Assembly: GCA_903907175.1 (NCBI GenBank)
Contig: CAIVNB010000049.1
Span: 1-26,742 of the forward strand
Source: an uncultured bacterium
GTDB lineage: Bacteria; Patescibacteriota; Minisyncoccia; Phycocordibacterales; UBA9973
DNA length: 26,742 bases
Direction: 5' to 3'
Part shown: positions 8,001 to 15,630 of the stretch, piece after piece
How positions within the stretch are numbered: position 1 is the first letter of the stretch
Layout of the letters: each line of letters starts with the position of its first letter
Program-made: the position numbers and the translations under genes
Notes under the pieces: generated by a model
What the model was told of the DNA's origin: nothing
The model's input: only the letters and a program-made list of their open reading frames with translations
The model's database searches: none

Positions 8001-8526
8001 AAGTGTACATCTTGCATTGTGGCCTAAATTTGACGAAATAGACGGAGAAGTTATAAAAAATATGGCAGAAGCAAGAAGAATTGTTTCTCTTGGTTTGGAA
8101 GCAAGACAAAAGGTGGGGATAAGAGTTCGTCAGCCTCTTTCTGAATTGAAAATAAAAGAATATGGATTAAGTAAAGACTATACAAAAATAATAGAAGACG
8201 AATTGAATATTAAGATGATTGTAATTGATAAAAACATAGAAGATGGAGTAGTGTTGAATACTGAATTAACAGAAGAACTAAAAGTAGAGGGCAACTATAG
8301 AGAACTTGTGCGAGCGATACAAGATATTCGCAAAAAGAATGGATTGACTCCAAGTGATATTATTTCTCTTGGAATAGAGACAGACAGGGAGGCAGGAGAA
8401 TTGGTAAAGAAGTTTGAAGCTGAAATAAAAAAGACAGTACTTGCAAAAGACATAAAATTTGAACCAAATGAGGGAGAAGAAATCACCATTGGTGAACTTG
8501 TGTTTAAAATATCTATTCAAAAATAA
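5062..8526 (+). CDS. ileS: Isoleucine--tRNA ligase with an inserted histidine-phosphatase domain
   Basis: This class I synthetase charges tRNA-Ile and edits mischarged valine. At 1154 aa it is about 100-200 residues longer than most IleRS. HYGH (residues 52-55) and GWDCHGLPIE mark the Rossmann fold and are typical of the eukaryote/archaea-like IleRS type. The editing domain shows LLAWTTTPWTLPGNTA (about 220-235) and GTGIAHEAPAFGEEDM. The segments CPRCETP and HCYRCETPLLYYALPSWF follow, then SRNRYWASPLPIWKS. A complete histidine-phosphatase domain (about 498-680) is then inserted before the core resumes at DCWFESGSMPFAQ. KMSKS is at 799-803. The anticodon-binding and C-terminal domains follow. 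The frame is open throughout, so this is a true fusion and not two genes. The start is fixed by a -10 box 6 nt upstream. It is followed 26 nt later by the HAD-like gene, which has its own promoter. Confidence 0.96.
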   Translation: MDNNKSDSALREEKILQFWKERDIFQKSLKKEAPRGKYVFYDGPPFATGTPHYGHILGSTAKDVIGRYQTMRGFTVPRRWGWDCHGLPIENIVEKDLNISGKKAIEELGIDRFVEHARSKVLTYVSEWEKTIDRIGRWVDFKDSYKTMDNTFIESVWWALGELNKKELLYEGVRVLAYCPRCETPIANSEIAMDNSYKDITDISVYVKFKLIGEANTYLLAWTTTPWTLPGNTAIAVNNDIAYLYISNDSPTGKEILILAKDRYESLKDKFTNPEIIKEVQGSKLVGMSYEPVFSYYKNIDMPNKKNIWKVWHADFVTLDKGTGIAHEAPAFGEEDMGLAKEYNIPFIRHVEPNGTFTKDVIDFVGIKVKPKEDGQSTDVLIIKHLAKEGKLFAKEKIIHSYPHCYRCETPLLYYALPSWFVNIQKVKTNLLKDAESMNWVPSHLKDGRFKNTMEAAPDWTISRNRYWASPLPIWKSYSGKMMFVNSLDDLKSKTKRSGNRYFMVRHGESENNVLNRVSCNINAEFHLTDKGEGQIKESAKNFKDVNFDYIFSSPIMRTKETANLFKKELNSSVDIIFDDRLRELNFGDYEDRLVSECERRSEVSEVERLSVRFPNGESHNDIRKRIGHFLYELESKHKNKNILIVTHGDPVWLASAIANSLGKEETIALKKNYPKNGEIKELDFIPLPHNENYELDLHRPYIDATILVNENGEEYKRILEVIDCWFESGSMPFAQDHFPFENKDWQKNNFPSGFVAEYIAQTRTWFYYTHVISSILFNQAPFKNVVTTGTILAEDGQKMSKSKNNFPDPWILFNKYGVDALRFYLMSCPVMKGEDINFSEKAVQDISNKIINRLNNVLAFYELYPKLEKSWYEEDINILKHENILDKWISVRLNELMAEVTNGMESYDMAQATKPIELFIEDLSTWYLRRSRDGIKDGDEKTRQTLYFVLKTLAKIMAPFVPFLAEDIWQKLKSDTDEESVHLALWPKFDEIDGEVIKNMAEARRIVSLGLEARQKVGIRVRQPLSELKIKEYGLSKDYTKIIEDELNIKMIVIDKNIEDGVVLNTELTEELKVEGNYRELVRAIQDIRKKNGLTPSDIISLGIETDREAGELVKKFEAEIKKTVLAKDIKFEPNEGEEITIGELVFKISIQK
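6553..7101 (+). other. Histidine phosphatase (phosphoglycerate mutase-like) domain inside ileS
   Basis: In-frame segment of ileS, about residues 498-680. It carries the full catalytic set of the histidine phosphatase superfamily: the RHG motif in FMVRHGESENN (R506, phospho-accepting H507, G508), the phosphate-pocket Arg in SSPIMRTKETA (R558), the Glu in DDRLRELNFGDYE (E584, the usual LxE.xfG.weG site), and the second His in ILIVTHGDPVW (H648). The order and spacing match stand-alone GpmB/CobC-type phosphatases of about 180-200 aa. It sits between the RYWASPLPIW block and the DCWFESGSMP block, where IleRS normally has a short connection. Substrate unknown. Known members act on small phosphorylated metabolites or phosphoproteins. 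Confidence 0.9.
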
Positions 8527-8537
8527 TTTTATAAATA

Positions 8538-8552
8538 TGGTAAAATATAGTT
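8538..8552 (+). promoter_or_regulatory. Extended -10 promoter of the HAD-like gene, leaderless
   Basis: TGG-TAAAAT (8538-8546), followed by six bases and the ATG at 8553. The box follows the ileS stop, so the gene can be transcribed apart from ileS. Confidence 0.55.
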
Positions 8553-8948
8553 ATGAAAACTATTTTGGTTGATGCAGTTTACTGTTTTATTATAGAAAAA
8601 GACGTGAAGTTTGGTATCTTCCAAGAGATGTTTAATTTACTTGAAAAATATCAAAATAAAAAAATAATTTTGACAGGTGCAAACGATGAAGGGATAAAAA
8701 AGTACGGGTTAGATAAAATGCCATATGAATTTTTTACCTTGAAACACGATCCAGAAAAAATAGACCCAAGATATTACGAAACATTGTTAGAGAAATTTGA
8801 TCTAGACAAAAATGAAGTAGTTTATTTTGAACACGATCCTAGTGCGGTAAAAAGTGCACAATCTGTTGGGATAAATACTTATTATTATGATAATGATAAA
8901 AAGGATTTAGAAAGTTTAAAAAAGTTTCTAGATGATAATCTAAAATAG
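8553..8948 (+). CDS. HAD-like protein, probably catalytically degenerate
   Basis: The 131-aa protein has the skeleton of a small haloacid-dehalogenase-type fold: a first strand ILVDAVYCF, a Ser/Thr strand KIILTGANDEG, and a C-terminal VVYFEHDPSAVKSAQSVGINTYYYD that resembles motif IV followed by the usual 'A...G...' segment. The nucleophile Asp (D7) is present, but the second Asp of DxD is Val (D-A-V), and motif IV reads EHD rather than DD. There is no cap domain. It is probably a binding or regulatory protein, or an inactive relative. The recO ATG follows after one base, so the two are probably co-translated. Family call moderate, function unknown. Confidence 0.6.
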   Translation: MKTILVDAVYCFIIEKDVKFGIFQEMFNLLEKYQNKKIILTGANDEGIKKYGLDKMPYEFFTLKHDPEKIDPRYYETLLEKFDLDKNEVVYFEHDPSAVKSAQSVGINTYYYDNDKKDLESLKKFLDDNLK

Positions 8949-8949
8949 A

Positions 8950-9531
8950 ATGCACCACATATATCACACAGAAGGAATAATTTTGAGTAGTAAAAATTAT
9001 GGGGAAGCAGGGAAATACTATTCCATTCTTACTCGTGATTTAGGGTTAGTAAATGCTTCTGCTCAGGGAGTCAGAAAAATATCTTCAAAATTACGTTTTA
9101 TCTTACAAGACTTTTCTTATATTAAAGTTGATTTGATACGAGGTAAAGATTTTTGGCGAGTTACGAGTGCTTCGAAAACAAATGAGCTTGAAGATATTTC
9201 CAAAAATCCTATCTCTTTTGAAATTTTTTCAAATATCTCTAGACTTTTAAAAAGACTACTTGCTGGAGAATACCCGAATGAAATTTTATTTGATGACCTT
9301 TTGATGGGGCTTCGTTTCTTAGAAAAATCTAAATCACAATCTGAATCAGAAAACATTGAGGTAATCATAGTTTTGCGAATTTTAAACAACCTAGGATATA
9401 TTGGGGGGAATGAATTGTTAAAAAATATTACGAAGTCTCCATTTGAAGAAGACTTAATATTTGAAGCAGGTCGTAGTAGGATGAAAATCCTGTCTGAAAT
9501 CAACAAGGCCCTTCATGAAACACACCTATAA
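8950..9531 (+). CDS. recO: DNA repair protein RecO, short form
   Basis: RecO helps RecR load RecA onto SSB-covered DNA in recombinational repair. The N-terminal OB fold is clear: YHTEGIILSSKNYGEAGKYY, then LTRDLGLVNASAQGVRK and KLRFILQDFSYIKVDLIRG. The rest is helical. At 193 aa it is about 50 residues shorter than E. coli RecO, and the C-terminal Cys4 zinc site found in many RecO proteins is absent (no cysteine in the protein). RecA and SSB, its partners, are also encoded in this window, but in separate operons. The start at 8950 lies one base after the upstream stop. Confidence 0.87.
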   Translation: MHHIYHTEGIILSSKNYGEAGKYYSILTRDLGLVNASAQGVRKISSKLRFILQDFSYIKVDLIRGKDFWRVTSASKTNELEDISKNPISFEIFSNISRLLKRLLAGEYPNEILFDDLLMGLRFLEKSKSQSESENIEVIIVLRILNNLGYIGGNELLKNITKSPFEEDLIFEAGRSRMKILSEINKALHETHL

Positions 9532-9533
9532 TA

Positions 9534-9548
9534 TGGTATAATACGAAA
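9534..9548 (+). promoter_or_regulatory. Extended -10 promoter of the surface-protein gene, leaderless
   Basis: TGG-TATAAT (9534-9542) is the strongest -10 box in the window, a perfect consensus. Six bases separate it from the ATG at 9549. Confidence 0.65.
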
Positions 9549-11477
9549 ATGTTGGACGATAGAGAAAAATTAAACAGAATAGAAGACATGAAAACGAAGC
9601 TTAATAATAAGAATTATGAAGCAAGGAGAGAACATCACAATAGTTTTGTTTATAAAATAAATAGAGATGTTCCAGATTCATGGGAAGAGAAAAAAGAAGA
9701 AGGTTTTGGCTTTCAAAAAGAGTTTCTTAAAAAAACATCCATGTTTAAAAAATTTTTTATCTACTCAATAATTTTTTTTGTTTTAGCGAGTGCTTATGCT
9801 GCTTACATGTTCCTAGCTGGTGGTAACACCGTTTCAAATAACAATATCGACATTACTGTTTTAGGGAATACCTTTACGGCTGGTGGGGAAGAGCTTCCTC
9901 TTCAAATAGAAATTACAAATAAAAACAATTCTGCCTTGGAGCTTGCTGATTTACTGGTTGAATATCCAAAAAGTTCTTCTGGTGACTTAACTGGAGAAAC
10001 TGAACGCTTGCGTCAGTCACTAGGGAGTATCCCATCGGGTGGAATTAAGAATGAAAATATTAAAGTTGTTCTTTTTGGAGAACAAGGAAGCATCCGTCCA
10101 ATAAAAATTTCTCTTGAATATAGAGTAGAAGGATCGAATGCTATTTTTGTAAAGGAAAAACCATATGAAGTCTCTATTAGTTCTGCGCCTATCGATCTTT
10201 CAATCAATGCTCCGACAGAAATAAGCCCGAATCAAGACGTAGTTTTGAATGTAAAATCAATATTAAACACAACCAAAGTAGCATCAAAGATACTTATAAG
10301 AGTTGATTATCCTGTGGGTTTCCAGTTTCAATCATCAACCCCAGCTCCTTCTTTTGGAAATAATGTCTGGAACTTAGGAGATTTATCTCCTGGGGCAGAA
10401 CGAGATATTGTGATTAACGGTAGAATGATTGATGTTTTTGACGGAGAAGAGAAAACCTTTCATGTATTTAGTGGTTCACAAAGTGATTCTGATAAAGCAA
10501 TTATCGGTATTGTTTTTAATTCATTAGGGCACACAGTTTTGATCAAGAAACCATTTATCGAAGCAAAATTAGTTATCAACGGGGTTTATCAAAGAGAATA
10601 TGCTGCGGACTCTAACACTACTATTTTTGGTAATATAAATTGGGTAAATAATTTAGATACAAAAATAAGTGATTTAGAAATTCGAGCAAAAATTTCTGGC
10701 AATGCTCTAAATCGTAAAACAATAGCTTCACAACAGGGTTATTATAATTCTTCCATTGATACTATTATTTGGGACAAGAATTCGCAAGATAAATTTGCGG
10801 AAGTAAATCCAGGAGATGCAGGATCTGTTGTTTTTTCCTTGTCTCCACTTTCTCTTTTCTCAGCTTCTTACGGCATGCTTTCTGATCCTACTATAGACAT
10901 AGATGTATCAATATCTGCCAAACAACCACTTGAGGGCAATGAAATAAAAAAATTAGATAATTCTGAGTCTAAAATTATTAGGATTATTTCTAATGTTGGA
11001 CTATCAACGAAAGCATTATATTATTCAGGACCATTTACGAATACCGGACCTATACCACCAAAAGCAGAAAGTGAAACCACTTATACTGTAGTCTGGACTC
11101 TTTCAAACACTGCCAATAATGTTTCTGGGGTTGAAGTTCGTTCTTCTTTGCCTACTTGGATTAGATTCATAGGTCCGATATCTCCACCATCTGAAGATTT
11201 AAACTTCAATCCTTCTACTAGAGAAATAATTTGGAATGTTGGAGGGCTGCCAAAAGGTACAGGTATAACAGGAGCAGATAAAGAAGTAAGTTTCCAGATT
11301 GGATTTTTACCATCGCTTTCTCAAGTTAAAACACTTCCTACTTTGATTAATGGCACGACTTTGACGGGGCATGATGATTTTGCTAATGTTGATGTGAAAG
11401 TAAGTAAAGCACCTTTGAATACTGCACTAAACGATGACCCATCTTTCCCTGGCAACGGATCTATCGTAGTAGAGTAG
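9549..11477 (+). CDS. Membrane-anchored surface protein with Ig-like/DUF11-like domains
   Basis: Protein of 642 aa. Residues 1-68 are charged and presumably cytoplasmic. One hydrophobic segment at about 69-90 (FFIYSIIFFVLASAYAAYMF) anchors the protein, and about 550 residues lie outside. The outer part is rich in beta-strand, Ser, Thr and Asn and contains no cysteine. It reads as several Ig-like domains, for example PTEISPNQDVVLNVKS and the last one, TTYTVVWTLSNTANNVSGV followed by SSLPTWIRFIGPISPPSEDL, which is the DUF11-type pattern of cell-envelope proteins. The function is unknown; an envelope or adhesion role is an inference. It has its own strong promoter and precedes glyS, which also has a promoter-like box. 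Confidence 0.75.
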   Translation: MLDDREKLNRIEDMKTKLNNKNYEARREHHNSFVYKINRDVPDSWEEKKEEGFGFQKEFLKKTSMFKKFFIYSIIFFVLASAYAAYMFLAGGNTVSNNNIDITVLGNTFTAGGEELPLQIEITNKNNSALELADLLVEYPKSSSGDLTGETERLRQSLGSIPSGGIKNENIKVVLFGEQGSIRPIKISLEYRVEGSNAIFVKEKPYEVSISSAPIDLSINAPTEISPNQDVVLNVKSILNTTKVASKILIRVDYPVGFQFQSSTPAPSFGNNVWNLGDLSPGAERDIVINGRMIDVFDGEEKTFHVFSGSQSDSDKAIIGIVFNSLGHTVLIKKPFIEAKLVINGVYQREYAADSNTTIFGNINWVNNLDTKISDLEIRAKISGNALNRKTIASQQGYYNSSIDTIIWDKNSQDKFAEVNPGDAGSVVFSLSPLSLFSASYGMLSDPTIDIDVSISAKQPLEGNEIKKLDNSESKIIRIISNVGLSTKALYYSGPFTNTGPIPPKAESETTYTVVWTLSNTANNVSGVEVRSSLPTWIRFIGPISPPSEDLNFNPSTREIIWNVGGLPKGTGITGADKEVSFQIGFLPSLSQVKTLPTLINGTTLTGHDDFANVDVKVSKAPLNTALNDDPSFPGNGSIVVE

Positions 11478-11503
11478 AAAGAACAAGTTAAAAAATATAA
11501 AGT

Positions 11504-11515
11504 TATAAAATTAAA
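11504..11515 (+). promoter_or_regulatory. Possible -10 box of glyS, leaderless
   Basis: TATAAA (11504-11509) lies six bases before the ATG at 11516, the same spacing as the other promoters here. The region is AT-rich and lacks TGn, so the match is weaker. Confidence 0.4.
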
Positions 11516-12820
11516 ATGGAAAAAAATAAAAAAGAGAATGATTTAATGGAAAAAATAGTCTCACTTTGTAAAAGGCGTGGTTTTGTTTTTCCAGGATCTG
11601 AGATATATGGTGGTCTTGCAGGCACATGGGACTGGGGACATTTTGGTGTTGCTTTAAAAAATAACATACAACAATATTGGTGGAAAAAGTTCGTAGATTC
11701 TCGTCGTGATATGTATGGCATAGATGCTGCTATTTTGATGCGCCAAGAAGTTTGGCAAAATGCTGGACATGTGGAGAATTTTGCAGACCCGATGGTGGAA
11801 TGTGAAAAATGCAAATCCCGTTTTCGTATAGATCAAATTGAAAATAAAGAAAAGTGTGAAAATTGTGGAGGTAAGTTAGTTGAAGCACAAAAGTTTAACA
11901 TGATGTTTCAAACACGCATTGGAGCATCTGAAGATTCTTCAGCTGTTTCATATTTACGCCCAGAAACGGCGCAAGGAATGTTTGTCAATTTTAAAAATAC
12001 AGTAGATGCTTTTCATCCCAAACTTCCTTTTGGTATGGCACAAATTGGTAAGGCATTCCGAAATGAAATAACTCCACGCGATTTTCTTTTCCGTGTTCGT
12101 GAATTTGAACAAATGGAAATAGAATATTTTATAAGGAATGAAGATTGGGAAAAATATTTTGAATACTGGCGTGGTGAGATGATGGATTTCATGGAAGAAG
12201 TAGGTATTGATATGGCAAAAGTTCATGAAATTGAAGTGGGAGATGGAGATAGAGCACATTATTCATCGAGAACAATCGATTTTGAATTTGATTTTCCATT
12301 TGGACAAAAAGAACTTTTCGGCCTTGCATATAGAACTGATTTTGATTTAAAAAATCACAAGCTTGAATATATTGACGAAGAAAAGGGAGAAAAAATTGTC
12401 CCTCATGTGATAGAGCCGACATTTGGCGTTGGGCGTGCAGTTCTCGCAGTATTACTTTCGGCTTATCACGAAGAAGAAAAAGAAGGGGAAATAAGAGCAT
12501 ATCTCAAATTAAAACCAAATATTGCGCCCGTTATTTGTGCAGTTTCGCCACTTCTTAAAAATAAACCTGAGCTTGTAGAATATGCGAATATAAAGGTTTA
12601 TGCACCGCTCAAAGCAGAATTTGGACGTGTAGCTTGGGACGATAATGGCAACATCGGCAAACGTTATCGCAGACAAGATGAGATAGGCACACCATTTTGT
12701 ATTGTCGTTGATTTTGATACATTAGAAGATAATACAGTAACTGTTCGTGATCGTGATACAGGTGAGCAGGAAAGAGTAAAAGTTTCTGAACTAAAAAATT
12801 ATATAAAAGAAAGAATCTAG
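11516..12820 (+). CDS. glyS: Glycine--tRNA ligase, dimeric (alpha2) type
   Basis: This class II synthetase charges tRNA-Gly. It is the single-chain type shared by archaea, eukaryotes and some bacteria, not the alpha2beta2 GlyQ/GlyS type. At 434 aa it is at the short end of the family. Early blocks are RRGFVFPGSEIYGGLAG and TWDWGHFGVALKNN. A Cys4-like pair (CEKCKSRF and CENCGGKL) lies near residues 90-120. Further on are YLRPETAQGMFVNFKNT, class II motif 2 (FRNEITPRDFLFRVREFEQM), and motif 3 near the end of the core (PTFGVGRAVLAVLLSAY). The C-terminal anticodon-binding domain begins near APVICAVSPLLKNKPEL. One base separates its stop from the next gene's ATG. Confidence 0.95.
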   Translation: MEKNKKENDLMEKIVSLCKRRGFVFPGSEIYGGLAGTWDWGHFGVALKNNIQQYWWKKFVDSRRDMYGIDAAILMRQEVWQNAGHVENFADPMVECEKCKSRFRIDQIENKEKCENCGGKLVEAQKFNMMFQTRIGASEDSSAVSYLRPETAQGMFVNFKNTVDAFHPKLPFGMAQIGKAFRNEITPRDFLFRVREFEQMEIEYFIRNEDWEKYFEYWRGEMMDFMEEVGIDMAKVHEIEVGDGDRAHYSSRTIDFEFDFPFGQKELFGLAYRTDFDLKNHKLEYIDEEKGEKIVPHVIEPTFGVGRAVLAVLLSAYHEEEKEGEIRAYLKLKPNIAPVICAVSPLLKNKPELVEYANIKVYAPLKAEFGRVAWDDNGNIGKRYRRQDEIGTPFCIVVDFDTLEDNTVTVRDRDTGEQERVKVSELKNYIKERI

Positions 12821-12821
12821 T

Positions 12822-13253
12822 ATGGAAAAGGGAATTGATTATATTGGAGTAGGAGTTTCCTTTATTTGTCACGATGGGAAAGGAAACTATTTGATGAATA
12901 AAAGGAGTAAAAATTGCCGTGACGAGCATGGTAAATGGGATTTTGGTGGTGGCGCCGTCGATTTCGGATTTACCTTAGAAAAAACTGTCTTGAAAGAAGT
13001 GAAAGAAGAATATGGAGTTAAACCAATTTCATGTAAAATACTTGGGTATAAAGATGTTTTCAGAAAACAAAAAGGAAAAAAGACCCATTGGATTTTTTAT
13101 GACTTTTTAGTTTTAGTTGATAGAAAAAAAATAAAAAATAATGAACCACATAAATTCGACGAGATAGGTTGGTTTAAAATAAACAAACTTCCAAAACCGT
13201 TACATCCTGGAGTATTAATAACCTTAAAAAAATTTAAAGATAAGTTAAAATAA
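12822..13253 (+). CDS. Nudix-fold protein with a degenerate Nudix box
   Basis: The 143-aa protein has the Nudix fold pattern (GVGVSFICHDGKGNYLMNKR, GKWDFGGGAVDFGF, EKTVLKEVKEEYGV, HWIFYDFLVLVD, FDEIGWFKINKLP). In the box at residues 44-66, the first Glu of GX5E is Phe (F50) and the Arg of REUxEE is Lys (K58), while the EE pair (E62, E63) remains. Metal binding and hydrolysis may be weakened or altered, or the substrate may differ from that of the first Nudix protein at 1453. It starts one base after the glyS stop and ends 5 nt before the M16 peptidase ATG, so it lies inside an operon. Confidence 0.8.
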   Translation: MEKGIDYIGVGVSFICHDGKGNYLMNKRSKNCRDEHGKWDFGGGAVDFGFTLEKTVLKEVKEEYGVKPISCKILGYKDVFRKQKGKKTHWIFYDFLVLVDRKKIKNNEPHKFDEIGWFKINKLPKPLHPGVLITLKKFKDKLK

Positions 13254-13258
13254 AAATT

Positions 13259-14527
13259 ATGAAATACATAAAAAAAGTTTTAAAGAATGGTTTACGAGTT
13301 ATAACTGTTCCAATGAAAGACAATCCTACGGTAACAGTTTTGGTTCTCGTTGAAGCAGGTTCCAAATATGAGACGAAAGAGATAAATGGAATCTCCCATT
13401 TTTTAGAGCACATGTGTTTTAAAGGCACGACCAAAAGACCAAAAGCAATAGATATATCAAAAGAGCTCGATGCTATTGGTTCTCAATACAATGCTTTTAC
13501 TGCCCAAGAATATACTGGATATTATGCAAAATCTGATGCTAAACATTTTAAGAAAATTTTTGATGTTGTTTCTGATATTTATTTGAATTCTACTTTTCCG
13601 GAAACTGAAATGCAAAAAGAAAAAGGTGTAATCATAGAAGAGATAAATATGTATGAAGATATGCCAAACCGTCATGTGCAGGATTTAATGATGGAGCTTC
13701 TGTATGGTGATCAGCCAGCAGGATGGAATATCTCAGGGGATAAAAAAAATATTTTAAATATGAAACGAGATGATTTTGTTACTTATAAAAAAGCTCACTA
13801 TTTACCAGAAGCGACGACCATAGTAGTGTCAGGGCAGGTGACAGAGAAAGAAGTGTTAAGAGAAGTAAAAAAAGTTTTTGGCAAAATAAATTCTGGTAAA
13901 AAATCTAAGAAATTAAAAGTTGTTGAAAAACAAGTGGAACCGGAAGTGTTAGTGAAATTTAAAAAGACAGATCAAACACACTTTGTATTGGGTGTCCGAA
14001 CGTATGATTTATTTAGTAAAAAAAATGCTGTACTAACTCTTTTGGGCGGAGTGCTTGGAGGAGGAATGAGTTCCAGGCTTTTTCAGAAACTTCGTGAGGA
14101 AATGGGAGTAGGATATTATGTTCGTGCCTATAATGATGTTTATACCGATCACGGGTTTTTCCAAATTTCAGCTGGAGTAGATAACAAAAGAATAAATGAA
14201 GTTATTGAAGCGTGTCTCCTAGAATGTAAAAAATTAAAAGAAAATCTTGTAAGCGAAGAGGAATTAAATAAAGTAAAAGAGTGCTTGATAGGGAATATGA
14301 AGCTTTCCCTAGAATCCAGTGACGATATTGCGAATTTTTTTGGAGGACAGGAACTTTTGAAAAAAGAAATTAAAAGTGCGGAAGAAAAAGCAAAAGAACT
14401 AAGAAAAGTAAATGCAAAAGACATAAAAAAACTCGCGAATGAAATTTTTAAAGACAATAAACTAAACCTAGCTCTTATCGGGCCCTTTAAAGAAAAAGCA
14501 AAATTCTCAAAAATATTGAAGTTTTAG
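13259..14527 (+). CDS. M16 family zinc peptidase (processing-peptidase-like)
   Basis: Protein of 422 aa with the inverted zinc motif HxxEH at residues 47-51 (HFLEHMCFKGT) and the downstream third-ligand region EKGVIIEEINMYEDMP. The C-terminal half, with GGVLGGGMSSRLFQKLREE and GVGYYVRAYND, is the standard non-catalytic M16 domain. It is the two-domain half-size form, which works as a dimer of similar or identical chains in known members (mitochondrial processing peptidase, bacterial YmxG/PqqL-like). No second M16 gene is adjacent, so a homodimer is likely. No signal peptide is visible, so it may act in the cytosol. Natural substrate unknown. Confidence 0.93.
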   Translation: MKYIKKVLKNGLRVITVPMKDNPTVTVLVLVEAGSKYETKEINGISHFLEHMCFKGTTKRPKAIDISKELDAIGSQYNAFTAQEYTGYYAKSDAKHFKKIFDVVSDIYLNSTFPETEMQKEKGVIIEEINMYEDMPNRHVQDLMMELLYGDQPAGWNISGDKKNILNMKRDDFVTYKKAHYLPEATTIVVSGQVTEKEVLREVKKVFGKINSGKKSKKLKVVEKQVEPEVLVKFKKTDQTHFVLGVRTYDLFSKKNAVLTLLGGVLGGGMSSRLFQKLREEMGVGYYVRAYNDVYTDHGFFQISAGVDNKRINEVIEACLLECKKLKENLVSEEELNKVKECLIGNMKLSLESSDDIANFFGGQELLKKEIKSAEEKAKELRKVNAKDIKKLANEIFKDNKLNLALIGPFKEKAKFSKILKF

Positions 14528-14541
14528 TATTGTAATTTTTG

Positions 14542-14556
14542 TGTTATTATATATAA
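14542..14556 (+). promoter_or_regulatory. Extended -10 promoter of the AI-2E family gene, leaderless
   Basis: TGT-TATTAT (14542-14550), six bases, then the ATG at 14557. Confidence 0.55.
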
Positions 14557-15630
14557 ATGTTTGGTGAAAATAAGACAAATTTTCTTTCTATCTCTACAGG
14601 CACGATGATTCGGGTGGTTTTGGTTTTATTTGCGGTTTATCTCTTTTGGCAATTACGAGATTTGATATTGGTAATTTTGACTTCCATTGTGATAGCTTCA
14701 TTTGTGGAATCGGCAATACCATCTTTCAAAAGAATAAAAATTGGTAGGGTTTTTGCTGTTGTGATTATGTATGTCATTTCGATTTCTTTTTTGGCCGTGC
14801 TCTTTTATCTATTTGCGCCACTACTTATTACAGAAATTTATAATTTTGCTTCCTTCATTTCAAATTATGCTCCTGGAATAGACTTTTTAAATTATTTCAA
14901 CAACGAAGCGTTTTCTGGAGCAAAAGATATCGTGGCCAACTTGTCTCACGGCATGTCTATGACAACGTTACTCTCAACTTCCAAGGCATTTGTTGATAAT
15001 CTATCAAGTGGTTTTTTCACGACGCTTTCTGTAGCTTTCGGTAGCATCTTCAATGTTGTGTTAATTGTAATAATTTCTTTTTATCTTTCGATCCAAGAGA
15101 AAGGTATAGAAAATTTTCTACGAGTAATTTTGCCACTTAAATATGAAGAGTATGTAGTTAATTTGTGGGATAGAACAAGAGTAAAGATTGGTCTTTGGAT
15201 GAAGGGGCAAATGCTTTTGGGAATTTTGATTGCGATTCTGACCTATTTAGTGCTTGCTGTTATGGGAATTCAATATGCCTTACTTCTTGCTATTATTGCA
15301 GGCCTAATGGAGCTCATCCCTTATGGTATCTTGCTTGCACTTGTGCCTGCTGTATCATTCTCGTATTTATCTGGTGGTATGTCGAGTGCCCTTATGGTAC
15401 TTGGAGCATATCTTATAATTCACCAATTTGAAGTTTATCTATTTTCTCCACTTATTATAAAAAAAGTTACTGGTCTTTCCCCTTTGATTATTATCTTAGC
15501 TGTTTTAGTTGGATATGAGTTGGGTGGTTTCTGGGGATTATTGCTTTCAATCCCAGGAGCCTTGTTATTTATGGAAATAATGAACGACGTTGAAAAACAT
15601 AAAACTACTCTTAGAACAAAAAATGACTAA
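14557..15630 (+). CDS. AI-2E family membrane transporter-like protein
   Basis: A 357-aa polytopic membrane protein with about eight hydrophobic segments. The arrangement is typical of the AI-2E (TqsA/PerM) family: two or three helices at the N-terminus (VVLVLFAVYLFWQLRDLILV, then IVIASFVESAIPSFKR), a long soluble loop with amphipathic helices, and a C-terminal membrane block with GIQYALLLAIIAGLMELIPY and ISFYLSIQEKG. Family members have been linked to autoinducer-2 export or sodium/proton antiport; which applies here is unknown. The last 8 nt overlap the metG start (ATGACTAA), which suggests coupled translation. Confidence 0.87.
   Translation: MFGENKTNFLSISTGTMIRVVLVLFAVYLFWQLRDLILVILTSIVIASFVESAIPSFKRIKIGRVFAVVIMYVISISFLAVLFYLFAPLLITEIYNFASFISNYAPGIDFLNYFNNEAFSGAKDIVANLSHGMSMTTLLSTSKAFVDNLSSGFFTTLSVAFGSIFNVVLIVIISFYLSIQEKGIENFLRVILPLKYEEYVVNLWDRTRVKIGLWMKGQMLLGILIAILTYLVLAVMGIQYALLLAIIAGLMELIPYGILLALVPAVSFSYLSGGMSSALMVLGAYLIIHQFEVYLFSPLIIKKVTGLSPLIIILAVLVGYELGGFWGLLLSIPGALLFMEIMNDVEKHKTTLRTKND

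Noticed and set aside
9549..11477. S-layer or LPXTG-anchored protein
   Set aside because: There is no cleavable signal peptide, LPXTG motif or SLH domain. The anchor is an internal N-terminal membrane segment.
15195..15431. Second plus-strand frame inside the AI-2E gene
   Set aside because: It is cysteine- and tyrosine-rich shadow coding overlapping a clear membrane-protein gene.
15590..15622. Upstream ATG as the start of metG
   Set aside because: It would add 11 residues inside the AI-2E gene with no family similarity. The ATG at 15623 gives a compact overlap and a normal MetRS N-terminus.
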